Below are positions 16,265 through 24,611 of a stretch of 64,000 nt of DNA, piece by piece (position 1 is the first letter of the stretch; each line of letters starts with the position of its first letter). The translations under genes and the position numbers were made by a program. The stretch spans positions 434,001 to 498,000 of the forward strand of contig NZ_CP114291.2 in assembly GCF_027111355.2 (NCBI RefSeq), read 5' to 3'. The notes beneath the pieces are model-generated. The model made no database searches. It was not told the DNA's origin and was given only the letters and a program-made list of their open reading frames with translations. Source of the stretch: Flavobacterium eburneipallidum. Lineage in GTDB: Bacteria > Bacteroidota > Bacteroidia > Flavobacteriales > Flavobacteriaceae.

Positions 16265-17079
16265 TAGAATAAACTATATTGAGTTTTAATTTTAGGATAG
16301 AAAACACCAATTATAACAAATGGATTATTTGATCTTCTTCTATGCCATTGCATTGTAGTTCCCAAAAAAAGATAGAGATCCTTTTTTTGAGTAAATTCAT
16401 CAAAGTATCTTTCTCTTACTTTTTGAATTGCTATTTCTTTATCATCGTTGTTATCTTTCAAACAATTTAGATAGAGTTGAAAAATTTCCCAATCTTCAAT
16501 CATTAATTTACTAGGTACACCTTCGTCATCTTCAAACACATAATAGAATTTATATGGAACTTTTGGAATTAACTTTTCAGGATCCGTCTGAATTTCCGCA
16601 AATAAATCTGTTTGTTTTCTTATCTCTTTCCATTCATCTTTCCATTCTTTTGCATCGTCTTCAACAATAAAATCAGTTATCCTTGAAGGTTTAAATGTAA
16701 CTAGAGAAACGTTTTTCGGATGTTTAGAGTCTTCAATAAATCTTGATTTTTTTGTATAAACATTTTTTAGACAAATTTCTTTTCGCTCTTGCCAAAAATT
16801 ATCAGTATTTAAAGTTTTGATAATTTTGATGTCATAATTATTTGGTGAATGACTTTCTGGGCGAAAATCATCTGTTCGTTGGTTAACATCGAGTTCAATC
16901 CAAGTGTATTTTTTGAAACTTGTATTTTTTTTGACTTCCTTAAGAAAACTTAAAGGTACTGGATATATTCTTATCCAAGTTCCATCTTCTAAAAATCCAG
17001 CAGTACAAACCAATTCATCATAACTTCTTGATGGTAATGGATATGTAGTAACAGATATTAGAATTTTCTTTTTAGGCAT
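16264..17079 (-). CDS. uncharacterised protein, probable dual-OB nucleic-acid-binding type
   Basis: A 271-residue soluble protein without catalytic motifs that I can name. The N-terminal part (ILISVTTYPLPSRSYDELVCTAGF, WIRIYPVPLSFL, then KKYTWIELDVNQRTDDFRPESHSP) is beta-rich and matches my memory of a family described as dual OB domains and found next to DUF488 genes. The C-terminal part includes FLGTTMQWHRRRSNNPFVIIG, a conserved-looking ending. The start lies 3 bp after the stop of the DUF488 gene, and the stop overlaps the HAD start. OB assignment is by recollection and needs a profile search. Confidence 0.6.
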   Translation of the reverse strand: MPKKKILISVTTYPLPSRSYDELVCTAGFLEDGTWIRIYPVPLSFLKEVKKNTSFKKYTWIELDVNQRTDDFRPESHSPNNYDIKIIKTLNTDNFWQERKEICLKNVYTKKSRFIEDSKHPKNVSLVTFKPSRITDFIVEDDAKEWKDEWKEIRKQTDLFAEIQTDPEKLIPKVPYKFYYVFEDDEGVPSKLMIEDWEIFQLYLNCLKDNNDDKEIAIQKVRERYFDEFTQKKDLYLFLGTTMQWHRRRSNNPFVIIGVFYPKIKTQYSLF

Positions 17080-17082
17080 AGA

Positions 17083-17970
17083 CTACAAATGCTCAAGTTT
17101 ATATTTAAAATCTTTTAAGTTTGTTATTGCTTCTGATAAATGTTTTCTGTGGCATTGACAAATATCTGCTTCGAAGCAAGTTAAAGCAATTCTTTTATTA
17201 TTTGTAAGTAAATTTAATATTTTTGTTTGACTGTCAATAGATTCTTTTAAGTTTTTTTCTTTATATATTTGAAATAAAGAATCGTAATCTATTTGAGTAT
17301 TTAATTCTTGTCTTTGTTCGGAATCGATACCTACTTCTGGGATATGAATATATTCAATACCTACACCATTACAAGCATTTTTCAATTGGCTTTTACTAAA
17401 CCCATATTTCATACTTAAGGCATTTTTACGAACATCGCAAAGAACCTTAATGTTGTTCTTTATCAATTTATTTAGATATGCTTCTAGTGTAATTCCTTCA
17501 TATCCAATTGTAAATAGAACAATTTCGTCATCAAAAGACCTGTAGTTGTCAAGGTTTTTAAACTCTTCATCTGACAAATATTTATCAGCAACTGTACTAT
17601 TGATAGAATAATAAGGATACCTTTTATAAGTAAGTTTTATTAAATCATCACTAGTTTTGTTTGCATAAATTATTTTGAAGTCATTTATTGTCTTTTTATC
17701 ATCGCTTTTTAATTCGTTTAAGTAATTGACTTCATCTTCTTTTTTCCAAAATTTATCTGTTTCACTGACGATTCCATATTTTTTTAAAGTTGATAAATCT
17801 GCATTTGCTTGAAATGAAAAACAACCAAATTTATATGGTACAAAGTCGAATGATTTTTTGTCTTTTTGAAATCTTGTAAAAAGGAAAAGTAATTTTTGTA
17901 GTTGAATTTTTTCCAATTCACCACCAAAAACTTGAAGCACAGATAATATTATTTTTCTTCGGTAATACAT
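17083..17970 (-). CDS. SocA/Panacea-like N-terminal domain fused to DUF488
   Basis: The 295-residue protein has two parts. Residues 1-100 (RKIILSVLQVFGGELEKIQLQKLLFLF, YKFGCFSFQANADLSTLKKYGIV) look like the SocA/Panacea (DUF4065) fold used by some antitoxins and adaptors. Residues about 150-295 are DUF488: LFTIGYEGITLEAYLNKLIKN, LCDVRKNALSMKYGFSK, IEYIHIPEVGI, and the Cys-rich end ALTCFEADICQCHRKHLSEAI with Cys273-His274. DUF488 has no settled activity. It is 18 bp after metG, so the two are probably co-transcribed. The pair with the OB-like gene looks inserted into the metG-HAD operon. Confidence 0.72.
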   Translation of the reverse strand: MYYRRKIILSVLQVFGGELEKIQLQKLLFLFTRFQKDKKSFDFVPYKFGCFSFQANADLSTLKKYGIVSETDKFWKKEDEVNYLNELKSDDKKTINDFKIIYANKTSDDLIKLTYKRYPYYSINSTVADKYLSDEEFKNLDNYRSFDDEIVLFTIGYEGITLEAYLNKLIKNNIKVLCDVRKNALSMKYGFSKSQLKNACNGVGIEYIHIPEVGIDSEQRQELNTQIDYDSLFQIYKEKNLKESIDSQTKILNLLTNNKRIALTCFEADICQCHRKHLSEAITNLKDFKYKLEHL

Positions 17971-17988
17971 TACGTAAAGGTAAGCTTT

Positions 17989-20049
17989 TTAATTTATAGT
18001 CTCTCCATTTCCAACGCCATCCGCATCAGGATTTACAAATACCAATTTTCCTTCAGCATTATTGGTCATCAAAATCATTCCTTGACTTTCCACTCCACGA
18101 AGATTTCTTGGAGCTAAATTTACTAAAACTGTCACTCGTTTACCAATAATATCTTCGGGTTTAAAACTCTCTGCAATTCCAGAAACAATAGTGCGAACAT
18201 CAATGCCAGTATCTACTTTCAGAATCAGTAATTTATTAGCTTTTGGCATTTTTTCTGCTTCTAGAATGGTTCCCACACGCAAATCCATTTTAGAAAAATC
18301 CTCAAATTGAATCAAATCTTTTTGAGGTTCGGCCACTTTTTTTTCTGCATCATTGGCAGTTTTGGTAGCTTCCAGTTTGTCTATTTGTTTTTGAATTTCT
18401 TCATCTTCAATTTTGGCAAAAAGCAATTCAGCTTCGCCAATTTGGTGTCCCGCAGGAATCAAATCAAAATTTGTAGCAACATCATTCCAGGTCGTAGAGA
18501 CGTTGCATTGCAACGTCTTTACCAATTTAGCAGCTGTAAAAGGCAAAAAAGGTTCGCACAAAACCTGCAAAGCCGCAGCAATTTGCAAAGCCACATACAT
18601 TTGAGTTTGCACGCGAGCTGGATCGGTTTTGACCATTTTCCAAGGCTCTTCATCAGCAAGGTATTTATTTCCTAATCGGGCAACATTCATCAATTCGCCC
18701 AAAGCTTCACGGAATCGGTAACGCTCTATCGAACTTGAGATTACCGCTGGATAGGCTTTTAATTCTGTTAAAGTTTGTTCGTCAACTTCTGATAATTCAT
18801 TCGGTTGAGGTACAATTCCTTCGTAATACTTATTGGTCAAAACCACCACACGATTAATGAAATTTCCAAAAATCGCTACCAATTCATTGTTGTTTCTAGC
18901 CTGAAAATCTTTCCAAGTAAAGTCGTTGTCTTTAGTTTCTGGTGCGTTTGATGTCAATGCATAACGCAAAACATCTTGTTGATTCGGAAATTCTTCCAAA
19001 TATTCGTGCAACCAAACGGCCCAGTTTTTAGACGTAGATAATTTATTTCCTTCCAGATTTAAGAATTCATTTGCAGGCACATTATCTGGCAAAATATAAC
19101 TTCCTTCGGCTTTCAACATTGCAGGAAAAATGATGCAATGGAAAACAATATTGTCTTTCCCAATAAAGTGAACCAATTTCGTATCCTGATCTTTCCAATA
19201 CGGTTCCCAATCTTTTCTTTCTCTTTGAGCCCATTCTTTGGTAGAAGAAATATAGCCAATTGGGGCATCAAACCAAACGTATAATTTTTTTCCTTCGGCA
19301 CCTTCAACAGGAACGTCAATTCCCCAATCCAAATCACGGGTTACCGCACGAGGTTCCAATCCGCCATCAATCCAGGATTTTACTTGTCCGTAAACATTCG
19401 GTTTCCAGTCATTTTTATGTCCCACAAGAATCCATTCTTTCAAGAAATCTTCGTAACGATCCAAAGGCAAAAACCAATGTTTCGTCGATTTCAAAACAGG
19501 AGTTTCTCCCGTAATGGTTGATTTTGGATTAATCAAATCCGTAGCATTCAAAGTTGAACCACATTTTTCGCATTGGTCGCCGTATGCTTCTTCGTTACCG
19601 CATTTCGGGCAAGTTCCCACCACAAAACGGTCTGCCAAGAATTGGTCTGCTTTGGCATCATACAATTGCTCGGTTACTTCTTCGATAAAATCACCTTTAT
19701 CATACAGCTCTTTAAAAAATTCCGAAGCCGTTTCGTGATGAATCTTTGCCGAAGTTCTTGAATAATTATCAAACGAAATTCCAAAATCCGAGAAAGATTT
19801 TCGGATAATTCCATCGTATTTGTCGATTACTTCCTGGGGCGTAACGCCTTCTTTTTTGGCTTTCATTGAAATCGCCACGCCGTGTTCGTCGCTTCCGCAA
19901 ACAAACAAAACGTCTCTTCCCTGTAATCTTAAATATCTGGAATAAATATCCGAAGGCACATAAACACCCGCCAAATGCCCAATATGAATGGGTCCGTTTG
20001 TATAAGGCAATGCCGCCGTAATGGTATATCTTTTTGGATTCTGTAACAT
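17989..20049 (-). CDS. metG: methionyl-tRNA synthetase with C-terminal tRNA-binding domain
   Basis: A 686-residue class I aminoacyl-tRNA synthetase. The HIGH signature is at residues 22-25 (PIHIGHLAG). A zinc knuckle CPKCGN plus CEKCG lies around residues 145-165. The second signature appears as KLSTSKN in place of KMSKS, as in other Bacteroidota. The last 110 residues ([56 protein letters not shown]) are an EMAPII-like tRNA-binding domain that also dimerises the enzyme. It charges initiator and elongator tRNA-Met. Confidence 0.98.
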   Translation of the reverse strand: MLQNPKRYTITAALPYTNGPIHIGHLAGVYVPSDIYSRYLRLQGRDVLFVCGSDEHGVAISMKAKKEGVTPQEVIDKYDGIIRKSFSDFGISFDNYSRTSAKIHHETASEFFKELYDKGDFIEEVTEQLYDAKADQFLADRFVVGTCPKCGNEEAYGDQCEKCGSTLNATDLINPKSTITGETPVLKSTKHWFLPLDRYEDFLKEWILVGHKNDWKPNVYGQVKSWIDGGLEPRAVTRDLDWGIDVPVEGAEGKKLYVWFDAPIGYISSTKEWAQRERKDWEPYWKDQDTKLVHFIGKDNIVFHCIIFPAMLKAEGSYILPDNVPANEFLNLEGNKLSTSKNWAVWLHEYLEEFPNQQDVLRYALTSNAPETKDNDFTWKDFQARNNNELVAIFGNFINRVVVLTNKYYEGIVPQPNELSEVDEQTLTELKAYPAVISSSIERYRFREALGELMNVARLGNKYLADEEPWKMVKTDPARVQTQMYVALQIAAALQVLCEPFLPFTAAKLVKTLQCNVSTTWNDVATNFDLIPAGHQIGEAELLFAKIEDEEIQKQIDKLEATKTANDAEKKVAEPQKDLIQFEDFSKMDLRVGTILEAEKMPKANKLLILKVDTGIDVRTIVSGIAESFKPEDIIGKRVTVLVNLAPRNLRGVESQGMILMTNNAEGKLVFVNPDADGVGNGETIN

Positions 20050-20068
20050 AATTCAGTTTAATTTTGGG

Positions 20069-20076
20069 CAAAAATA
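20069..20076 (-). promoter_or_regulatory. TAnnTTTG -7 box of metG
   Basis: TATTTTTG on the minus strand, 20 bp before the metG ATG. Confidence 0.5.
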
Positions 20077-20089
20077 AGGAATTATTTAT

Positions 20090-20252
20090 TGTCATCCTGA
20101 GCGCAGTCGAAGGATTAGGAGCTGTTTCCCGCTATTCGTTACAAATATATTCACTGAACTCCGCTAAAAATAAATGTTTGGTGAAGTAATCTTCTTGTTT
20201 TTAAAGAAAAAACAAGAAGGATTTCCACTGCTATCGGGGCTAGGGGATTTTG
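20090..20252. repeat. dispersed flavobacterial intergenic element with internal hairpin
   Basis: This fills most of the 323-bp gap between metG and the PLD gene. It begins TGTCATCCTGAGCGCAGTC, has GGAGCTGTTTCCCGCTATTCG in the middle, a perfect 12-bp hairpin CTTCTTGTTTTT/AAAAACAAGAAG (20191-20219), and ends TTTCCACTGCTATCGGGGC. From memory, sequences with these landmarks recur between genes in many Flavobacterium genomes. No second copy lies in this window. A minus-strand ORF over it looks non-coding. Confidence 0.5.
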
Positions 20253-20312
20253 CATTATAAGAATATTTTATCCAAATGAGGAAAACCGTAAAGGAATGAA
20301 TTTCCTTTTCTG

Positions 20313-20320
20313 TAAATTTG
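20313..20320 (+). promoter_or_regulatory. TAnnTTTG -7 box of the PLD-J island
   Basis: TAAATTTG 52 bp before the PLD-J start codon; a plausible single promoter for the two or four genes that follow. Confidence 0.45.
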
Positions 20321-20372
20321 AAGAAAGAATTTAAAGCTAAATAGAAGCTTTTCAATAAACATAAGAGATTTA

Positions 20373-21782
20373 ATGAAATCACAAGCCTACTTCGAAAAAA
20401 TCCATAAACAAATTGAAATTAGATTAAAAGAATCCCATACAAGTATTAGAATTGCGGTTGCGTGGTTTACAGACACTAAATTATTCAATGTTCTTTGCGA
20501 AAAAGCTAAAGAAGGAATTCAAGTTGAACTGCTTATGGCGAATCACGAAATAAACCTTGATAGTAATATAAATTATCGGGAGCTAATAAATAATGGAGGA
20601 CAACTATTTTGGATTGGAAAAGACACTGCCTATGCTCCATTAATGCACAACAAATTTTGTATAATTGACAATACTGTTTTAATTTTTGGTTCATATAATT
20701 GGACACAAAAAGCAAAGACAAATCACGAAAGCATTACCGTAATTGAAGAGGATTACAATCTCATTTTGGATTTTAATCAGGAATTTGATAAGATAAAAGA
20801 CAAGTATTACAATCCAAATGCTGAGATAGATTGGATAAAAGTTGTAATCCGTTTAGAAACATTATTAAATGTTATTAAACTTGAAGATTTAGAGGATATT
20901 AATTATCAGGTTGAAAAAACAAAAAGTCTAATTCCAAAAAACCATTCTGATAAAAAGCTTGATTCATTAACCATTATTTTGAATCATTGTACAAAAAAAG
21001 AATTCAGTCAAGCAGTTAAATTAATTCAAACTTTTACAAGTGATTATAAAAAAATCAGTTTGTACAGTGACCCCGAAATTCCTGCTTTACAATTAGAAAT
21101 TAGAAGCCTTGAATATCAAATCTCTAGTTTATCTGATGAAAAAACAGATATAGAAAAAAACATTAGAAGTTTTGAATTAAAATACAATGAAGAATTAGGA
21201 GAGATTATTACAAAAATTCTTCTTTACAAAAAGATTTTAGCCGAGAAAATTGCCAATAAATCAAAGGAAGACAAACAAAAACAGCATGAATATGAAGAAG
21301 CAAAATTTGATTACGAAGATTTCTCAAAATCATATAATGATAAATTAAACGAGCCAAAACCTTTAATTTTAGATGAAGAAAAACTAAAAGAATTAAAGAA
21401 AAATTATCGTAAAGCAACAAAACTTTGCCATCCAGACAAAGTAACAGACGATCAAAAAGAATTAGCGACAGAAATATTTACCGATTTAAAAAACGCTTAC
21501 GATAATAATAACCTTGAAAAAGTAAATCAAATTTTAAATGATTTAGAAAAAGGAATTTTTAGCTCACAGGGTGAAACAATAAACGAAAAAGATAAACTTA
21601 AAATAATTCTAGAAAATTTAATACGCAAACGTAATGAATTAGAAGAGATGTTATTATCAATTAAGAATACTGATACTTTCACCAAAATAAGTAATATTAA
21701 GAATTTGAATAATTATTTTCAGGATGCAAAAGAAGAGTTCACTAAAATCCTTGAAGAATTAAAAAAAGAAACAACAGTCTAG
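20373..21782 (+). CDS. PLD-like nuclease fused to coiled coil and DnaJ domain
   Basis: The 469-residue protein starts with one phospholipase D-type domain (1-150). Its HKD motif is complete: MHNKFCIID with His92, Lys94 and Asp99, then GSYNWTQKAKTNHES. Single-HKD proteins act as dimers and are often nucleases. A long charged coiled coil (about 240-340) leads to a J domain (about 340-395) with HPDK at 353-356 (YRKATKLCHPDKVTDDQ), which would engage Hsp70/DnaK. A second coiled coil ends the protein. This order is unusual. It heads an A+T-rich island, and the next gene starts 3 bp after its stop. A DnaK-regulated defence nuclease is an inference. Confidence 0.8.
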   Translation: MKSQAYFEKIHKQIEIRLKESHTSIRIAVAWFTDTKLFNVLCEKAKEGIQVELLMANHEINLDSNINYRELINNGGQLFWIGKDTAYAPLMHNKFCIIDNTVLIFGSYNWTQKAKTNHESITVIEEDYNLILDFNQEFDKIKDKYYNPNAEIDWIKVVIRLETLLNVIKLEDLEDINYQVEKTKSLIPKNHSDKKLDSLTIILNHCTKKEFSQAVKLIQTFTSDYKKISLYSDPEIPALQLEIRSLEYQISSLSDEKTDIEKNIRSFELKYNEELGEIITKILLYKKILAEKIANKSKEDKQKQHEYEEAKFDYEDFSKSYNDKLNEPKPLILDEEKLKELKKNYRKATKLCHPDKVTDDQKELATEIFTDLKNAYDNNNLEKVNQILNDLEKGIFSSQGETINEKDKLKIILENLIRKRNELEEMLLSIKNTDTFTKISNIKNLNNYFQDAKEEFTKILEELKKETTV

Positions 21783-21785
21783 AAT

Positions 21786-23096
21786 ATGGAAGAAAATAAG
21801 AACTCTTTAATTTCTGTAAATAACTCTTTACACAAAATTGAGAAACAAATTGCTATTGGAGATAAATTACTTGGGAAAAGTATATTTAGCAATAATCGGT
21901 TAAAAATCAAAATTTTATTGTTGAAATATTCAAAAATAGATAATTTTTCGATAAAATTATTATCGCATTTTTATTTATTTAATTTAATAACAATTGAAAA
22001 AAATTTAAATAATTTAGATTGGATATATTTATCAAGCAATAAAAATATTATTTGGAATGACGAAATGATTGAAAAATTTTGTAATCATTTAAATTGGGGA
22101 AGAAATTATGTCCATTATGATTATAGTGATAGAAATGAAAAAGGTTTTATTATGGATTATTCATTAAGAACAAACTCATTTTCATCAAATTCAAAAGTTA
22201 TATGGACTTTACAGAGTGTTGAAAAATATAAGGATAAAATTCATTGGGATGCTTTTGCAGGAAATGCAAGAATTCCTTGGACAGACAATATTAGAGATAA
22301 GTATAAATTAGTCAGCCTTTATTTAAGTGGTAATCCTTTTTTACCTTGGTCAGAAACTTTTTTAAAAAAAGAAAAGTTGTGGGCAATTTACACTTCACGA
22401 AATTCATCAATTCCTTGGACTGTTGAATTAATTAAAAATATAGATAAAGTTGAGTTTAGAGGTATATTAGAAAACGAAGGTATTAAATGGTCAGAAAATA
22501 TTTTTTGGCAAATTTTAAAAATTTGTCAAGAAAGAGGAAAGAATGATCTCAATAAAAAAAATTTAGAATTAGAATGGCGAAGTATATCGATAAACAAGAG
22601 TTTTACTTGGACTGAAAAATTTATAGAGGACAATGAAATGAAACTATCGTGGGGATCGCATTGGTCTGAAACACAAGGAGGATTAAGTAGAAACGAAGGA
22701 TTACCTTGGACTAAAGCATTTATTGAAAAATATTATGATCGATGGAATTGGATTTTTTTAAGTAAAAACTCAAAACTACCTTGGTCAGAAGATTTTATTA
22801 TAAATTATATTGAAAATTGGGATTGGGATAAATTAAGTGAAAATACTGGATTACCTTGGAGTATTGAATTTATAGAATTATATATCGAAAAATGGAATTG
22901 GAAAAAATTAAGCAAAAACCCCAATTTACCTTGGTCAGTTGAGTTTTTTGAAAAATATTCAAATAAATGGGATTTTAATATTTTGCTTTTCAATAGTGCA
23001 TTTTTTGAAATATTTAAACCTTATTTAAACGATGATTTAGTTAATGAAATATTTTTAGAAATTAAAACCAAAAAAAACACAAGACTTATAAAATGA
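21786..23096 (+). CDS. W/LPWS-repeat protein, unknown function
   Basis: The 436-residue protein contains about eleven repeats of roughly 23-25 residues from residue 75 to 405. The best preserved are the last four: W-N-W-x-x-LS-x-N-x-x-LPWS-x-x-FI-x-x-Y (WNWIFLSKNSKLPWSEDFI, WDWDKLSENTGLPWSIEFI, WNWKKLSKNPNLPWSVEFF). Earlier units are degenerate (IHWDAFAGNARIPWT, LEWRSISINKSFTWT). Such repeats probably build a superhelical scaffold for binding a partner. There is no signal peptide. It lies 3 bp after the PLD-J gene, which suggests a joint role, perhaps target recognition. I know of no function for this repeat. Confidence 0.7.
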   Translation: MEENKNSLISVNNSLHKIEKQIAIGDKLLGKSIFSNNRLKIKILLLKYSKIDNFSIKLLSHFYLFNLITIEKNLNNLDWIYLSSNKNIIWNDEMIEKFCNHLNWGRNYVHYDYSDRNEKGFIMDYSLRTNSFSSNSKVIWTLQSVEKYKDKIHWDAFAGNARIPWTDNIRDKYKLVSLYLSGNPFLPWSETFLKKEKLWAIYTSRNSSIPWTVELIKNIDKVEFRGILENEGIKWSENIFWQILKICQERGKNDLNKKNLELEWRSISINKSFTWTEKFIEDNEMKLSWGSHWSETQGGLSRNEGLPWTKAFIEKYYDRWNWIFLSKNSKLPWSEDFIINYIENWDWDKLSENTGLPWSIEFIELYIEKWNWKKLSKNPNLPWSVEFFEKYSNKWDFNILLFNSAFFEIFKPYLNDDLVNEIFLEIKTKKNTRLIK

Positions 23097-23174
23097 AATT
23101 TTAGTCGAAGTACATATTTTACAACCTAATAAAATATATAAGATTTAATTATTGTTTAATTGACAAATTTAAAA

Positions 23175-23807
23175 ATGCATAAAAAAATATTAGAAGCAAT
23201 TTTCCTTACATACGAGCATAGCAAACAGTTATTTGAAGATGCAGAATTCTTATACAAGCATCAAAAACCTGAACGAGCATATACATTTTATCATTTTTCG
23301 TTTGAGGAAAGTGGAAGATTATTTATTTTAGCACGGACACTTTTTAATTACTTAAAAGGAGAAATTCCTCTAAATAAATTAAATATAAAACTATTAAATG
23401 AAAATGGTTATCGAGATCATATTATTAAACTTAAAGAAGCCAGTTTGAAATTAGTTTCATTTTCATATTATGATAGTATTTTACAAAACAACAAAGAGAA
23501 TGAAGACAATTTATTGAATTTCTATGACAACCTGAAAGAAAAAATACCTAAACTAAATAATAATAAAAATAAAAGTATCTATTTATGTTTTGAAAATAAT
23601 AATTTTAAAAAACCATCTGATAACATTACAGAAGATGATATATTTTACATAAGAGCAATTGCAGAAATGCAGTTAATTAATATTGAGAAAAATCTATTTA
23701 TTTTCCTAAAAAAAGACACTAATTTAATTGAAATGAAAAATGAAATTAAAGAGAAAAAAATAAATAAACAAAATTTGGCAAAATTAAATAATAATGGCAA
23801 GAATTGA
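23175..23807 (+). CDS. AbiV-like abortive infection protein
   Basis: The 210-residue helical protein matches the AbiV/HEPN-like pattern: NNxLKxHKKILEAIFLTYEHSKQLFEDAEFLY, then RAYTFYHFSFEESGRLFILARTL (residues about 30-60), where AbiV proteins have A..FALEEIGK. Lactococcal AbiV stops phage by blocking phage translation. The frame also allows a TTG start at 23160, but ATG 23175 is preferred. Its end overlaps the next gene by 14 nt, so the two are translationally coupled. The HEPN-type RxxxxH signature is not clear, so RNase activity is uncertain. Confidence 0.65.
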   Translation: MHKKILEAIFLTYEHSKQLFEDAEFLYKHQKPERAYTFYHFSFEESGRLFILARTLFNYLKGEIPLNKLNIKLLNENGYRDHIIKLKEASLKLVSFSYYDSILQNNKENEDNLLNFYDNLKEKIPKLNNNKNKSIYLCFENNNFKKPSDNITEDDIFYIRAIAEMQLINIEKNLFIFLKKDTNLIEMKNEIKEKKINKQNLAKLNNNGKN

Positions 23808-24492
23808 TCATTGTAGTAATTTAATACATTTTACAAAAGGAAAAAACAATCCTTTAGACTATGAAGAAGCTTACCAATCATTCAAAAGAATAATAAAATC
23901 TAAAACATTAAATAGTGGTAATGGAATGATTCTAGGAAAACATAAATGTATTTGTTTTACAGAAATCCCTGCCAAATGTTTAACTATTAACGGAACACTA
24001 GATAAAAAATATTTTTCAAGATATACACCATTTGGGTTTCAATTTACAAAAAATGACATTTATAATTACGATGGAAGACCGGTAATATATTCGCATAGAA
24101 ATGAATATGATTTAGAGAAAAACAATCCAAACTTAAATTGGAGATTTGTATCATATAATCCAAATGAAAAAGGAAGGTTAGATTTTACTTGGGAAAGAGA
24201 ATGGAGAATTAAAAATGACTATGTCAAATTAGATAATGAAAAAGTAAAATTAGTTTTTCCTAATATGGGTTGGATAAATCGATTCATAAATGAACACGAA
24301 AAAGAATATCATAATTTAAGTTTAGATGATGATTGTGAAAAATGCTATTGTAAAAGAGATGCAACAATCTTAAAAATAAAGGACATATTAGAAGATGAAA
24401 GTTGTGAAATTTCAACAGGAACTTGTATAAATTCTGATGAATTTCCTTGGATATTAATTGATATGAATGAGAAAGAAATCGCCAAATCCTGA
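23794..24492 (+). CDS. HFTKG protein, resembles AbiGi-type abortive infection proteins
   Basis: The 232-residue protein shows spaced motifs like those of AbiGi or DUF2971-type proteins: LIHFTKG (10-16), SFKRIIKSKTLNSG, KCICFTEIPAKCL, YTPFGFQFTKNDIY, GRPVIYSHRNEYD, and LDFTWEREWRI. The order HFT, then FTE, then a GRPVIY strand and an EREW motif could be an ADP-ribosyltransferase-like fold, but that is inference. A CEKCYCKRD cluster lies near residue 188. It overlaps the AbiV-like gene, so the two may act as toxin and partner. Which one is toxic is unknown. Confidence 0.55.
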   Translation: MARIDHCSNLIHFTKGKNNPLDYEEAYQSFKRIIKSKTLNSGNGMILGKHKCICFTEIPAKCLTINGTLDKKYFSRYTPFGFQFTKNDIYNYDGRPVIYSHRNEYDLEKNNPNLNWRFVSYNPNEKGRLDFTWEREWRIKNDYVKLDNEKVKLVFPNMGWINRFINEHEKEYHNLSLDDDCEKCYCKRDATILKIKDILEDESCEISTGTCINSDEFPWILIDMNEKEIAKS

Positions 24493-24503
24493 AAACTTCC
24501 TAG

Positions 24504-24587
24504 TTTCATAAGAAAGAAGATTTAATTGAACAATTTAAAAATGGAAACTATCCATCAACAAATGTTCATATAGAATGCAATGTTTAA
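24504..24587 (+). pseudogene. possible remnant tail of a degraded gene
   Basis: A 27-codon open stretch in another frame just after the HFTKG gene encodes KKEDLIEQFKNGNYPSTN and HIECNV before a TAA. It looks protein-like but has no start codon. It may be the end of a lost gene or a frameshifted tail, and it could mark the downstream edge of the island. Confidence 0.25.
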
Positions 24588-24611
24588 AATATCGATTTGC
24601 TTACAACAACT

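Noticed and set aside
20164..20382. 72-residue minus-strand ORF between metG and the PLD-J gene
   Set aside because: It lies over the dispersed repeat and its hairpin, has a low-complexity Phe/Lys/Ser composition and no protein-like pattern, and overlaps the PLD-J start.
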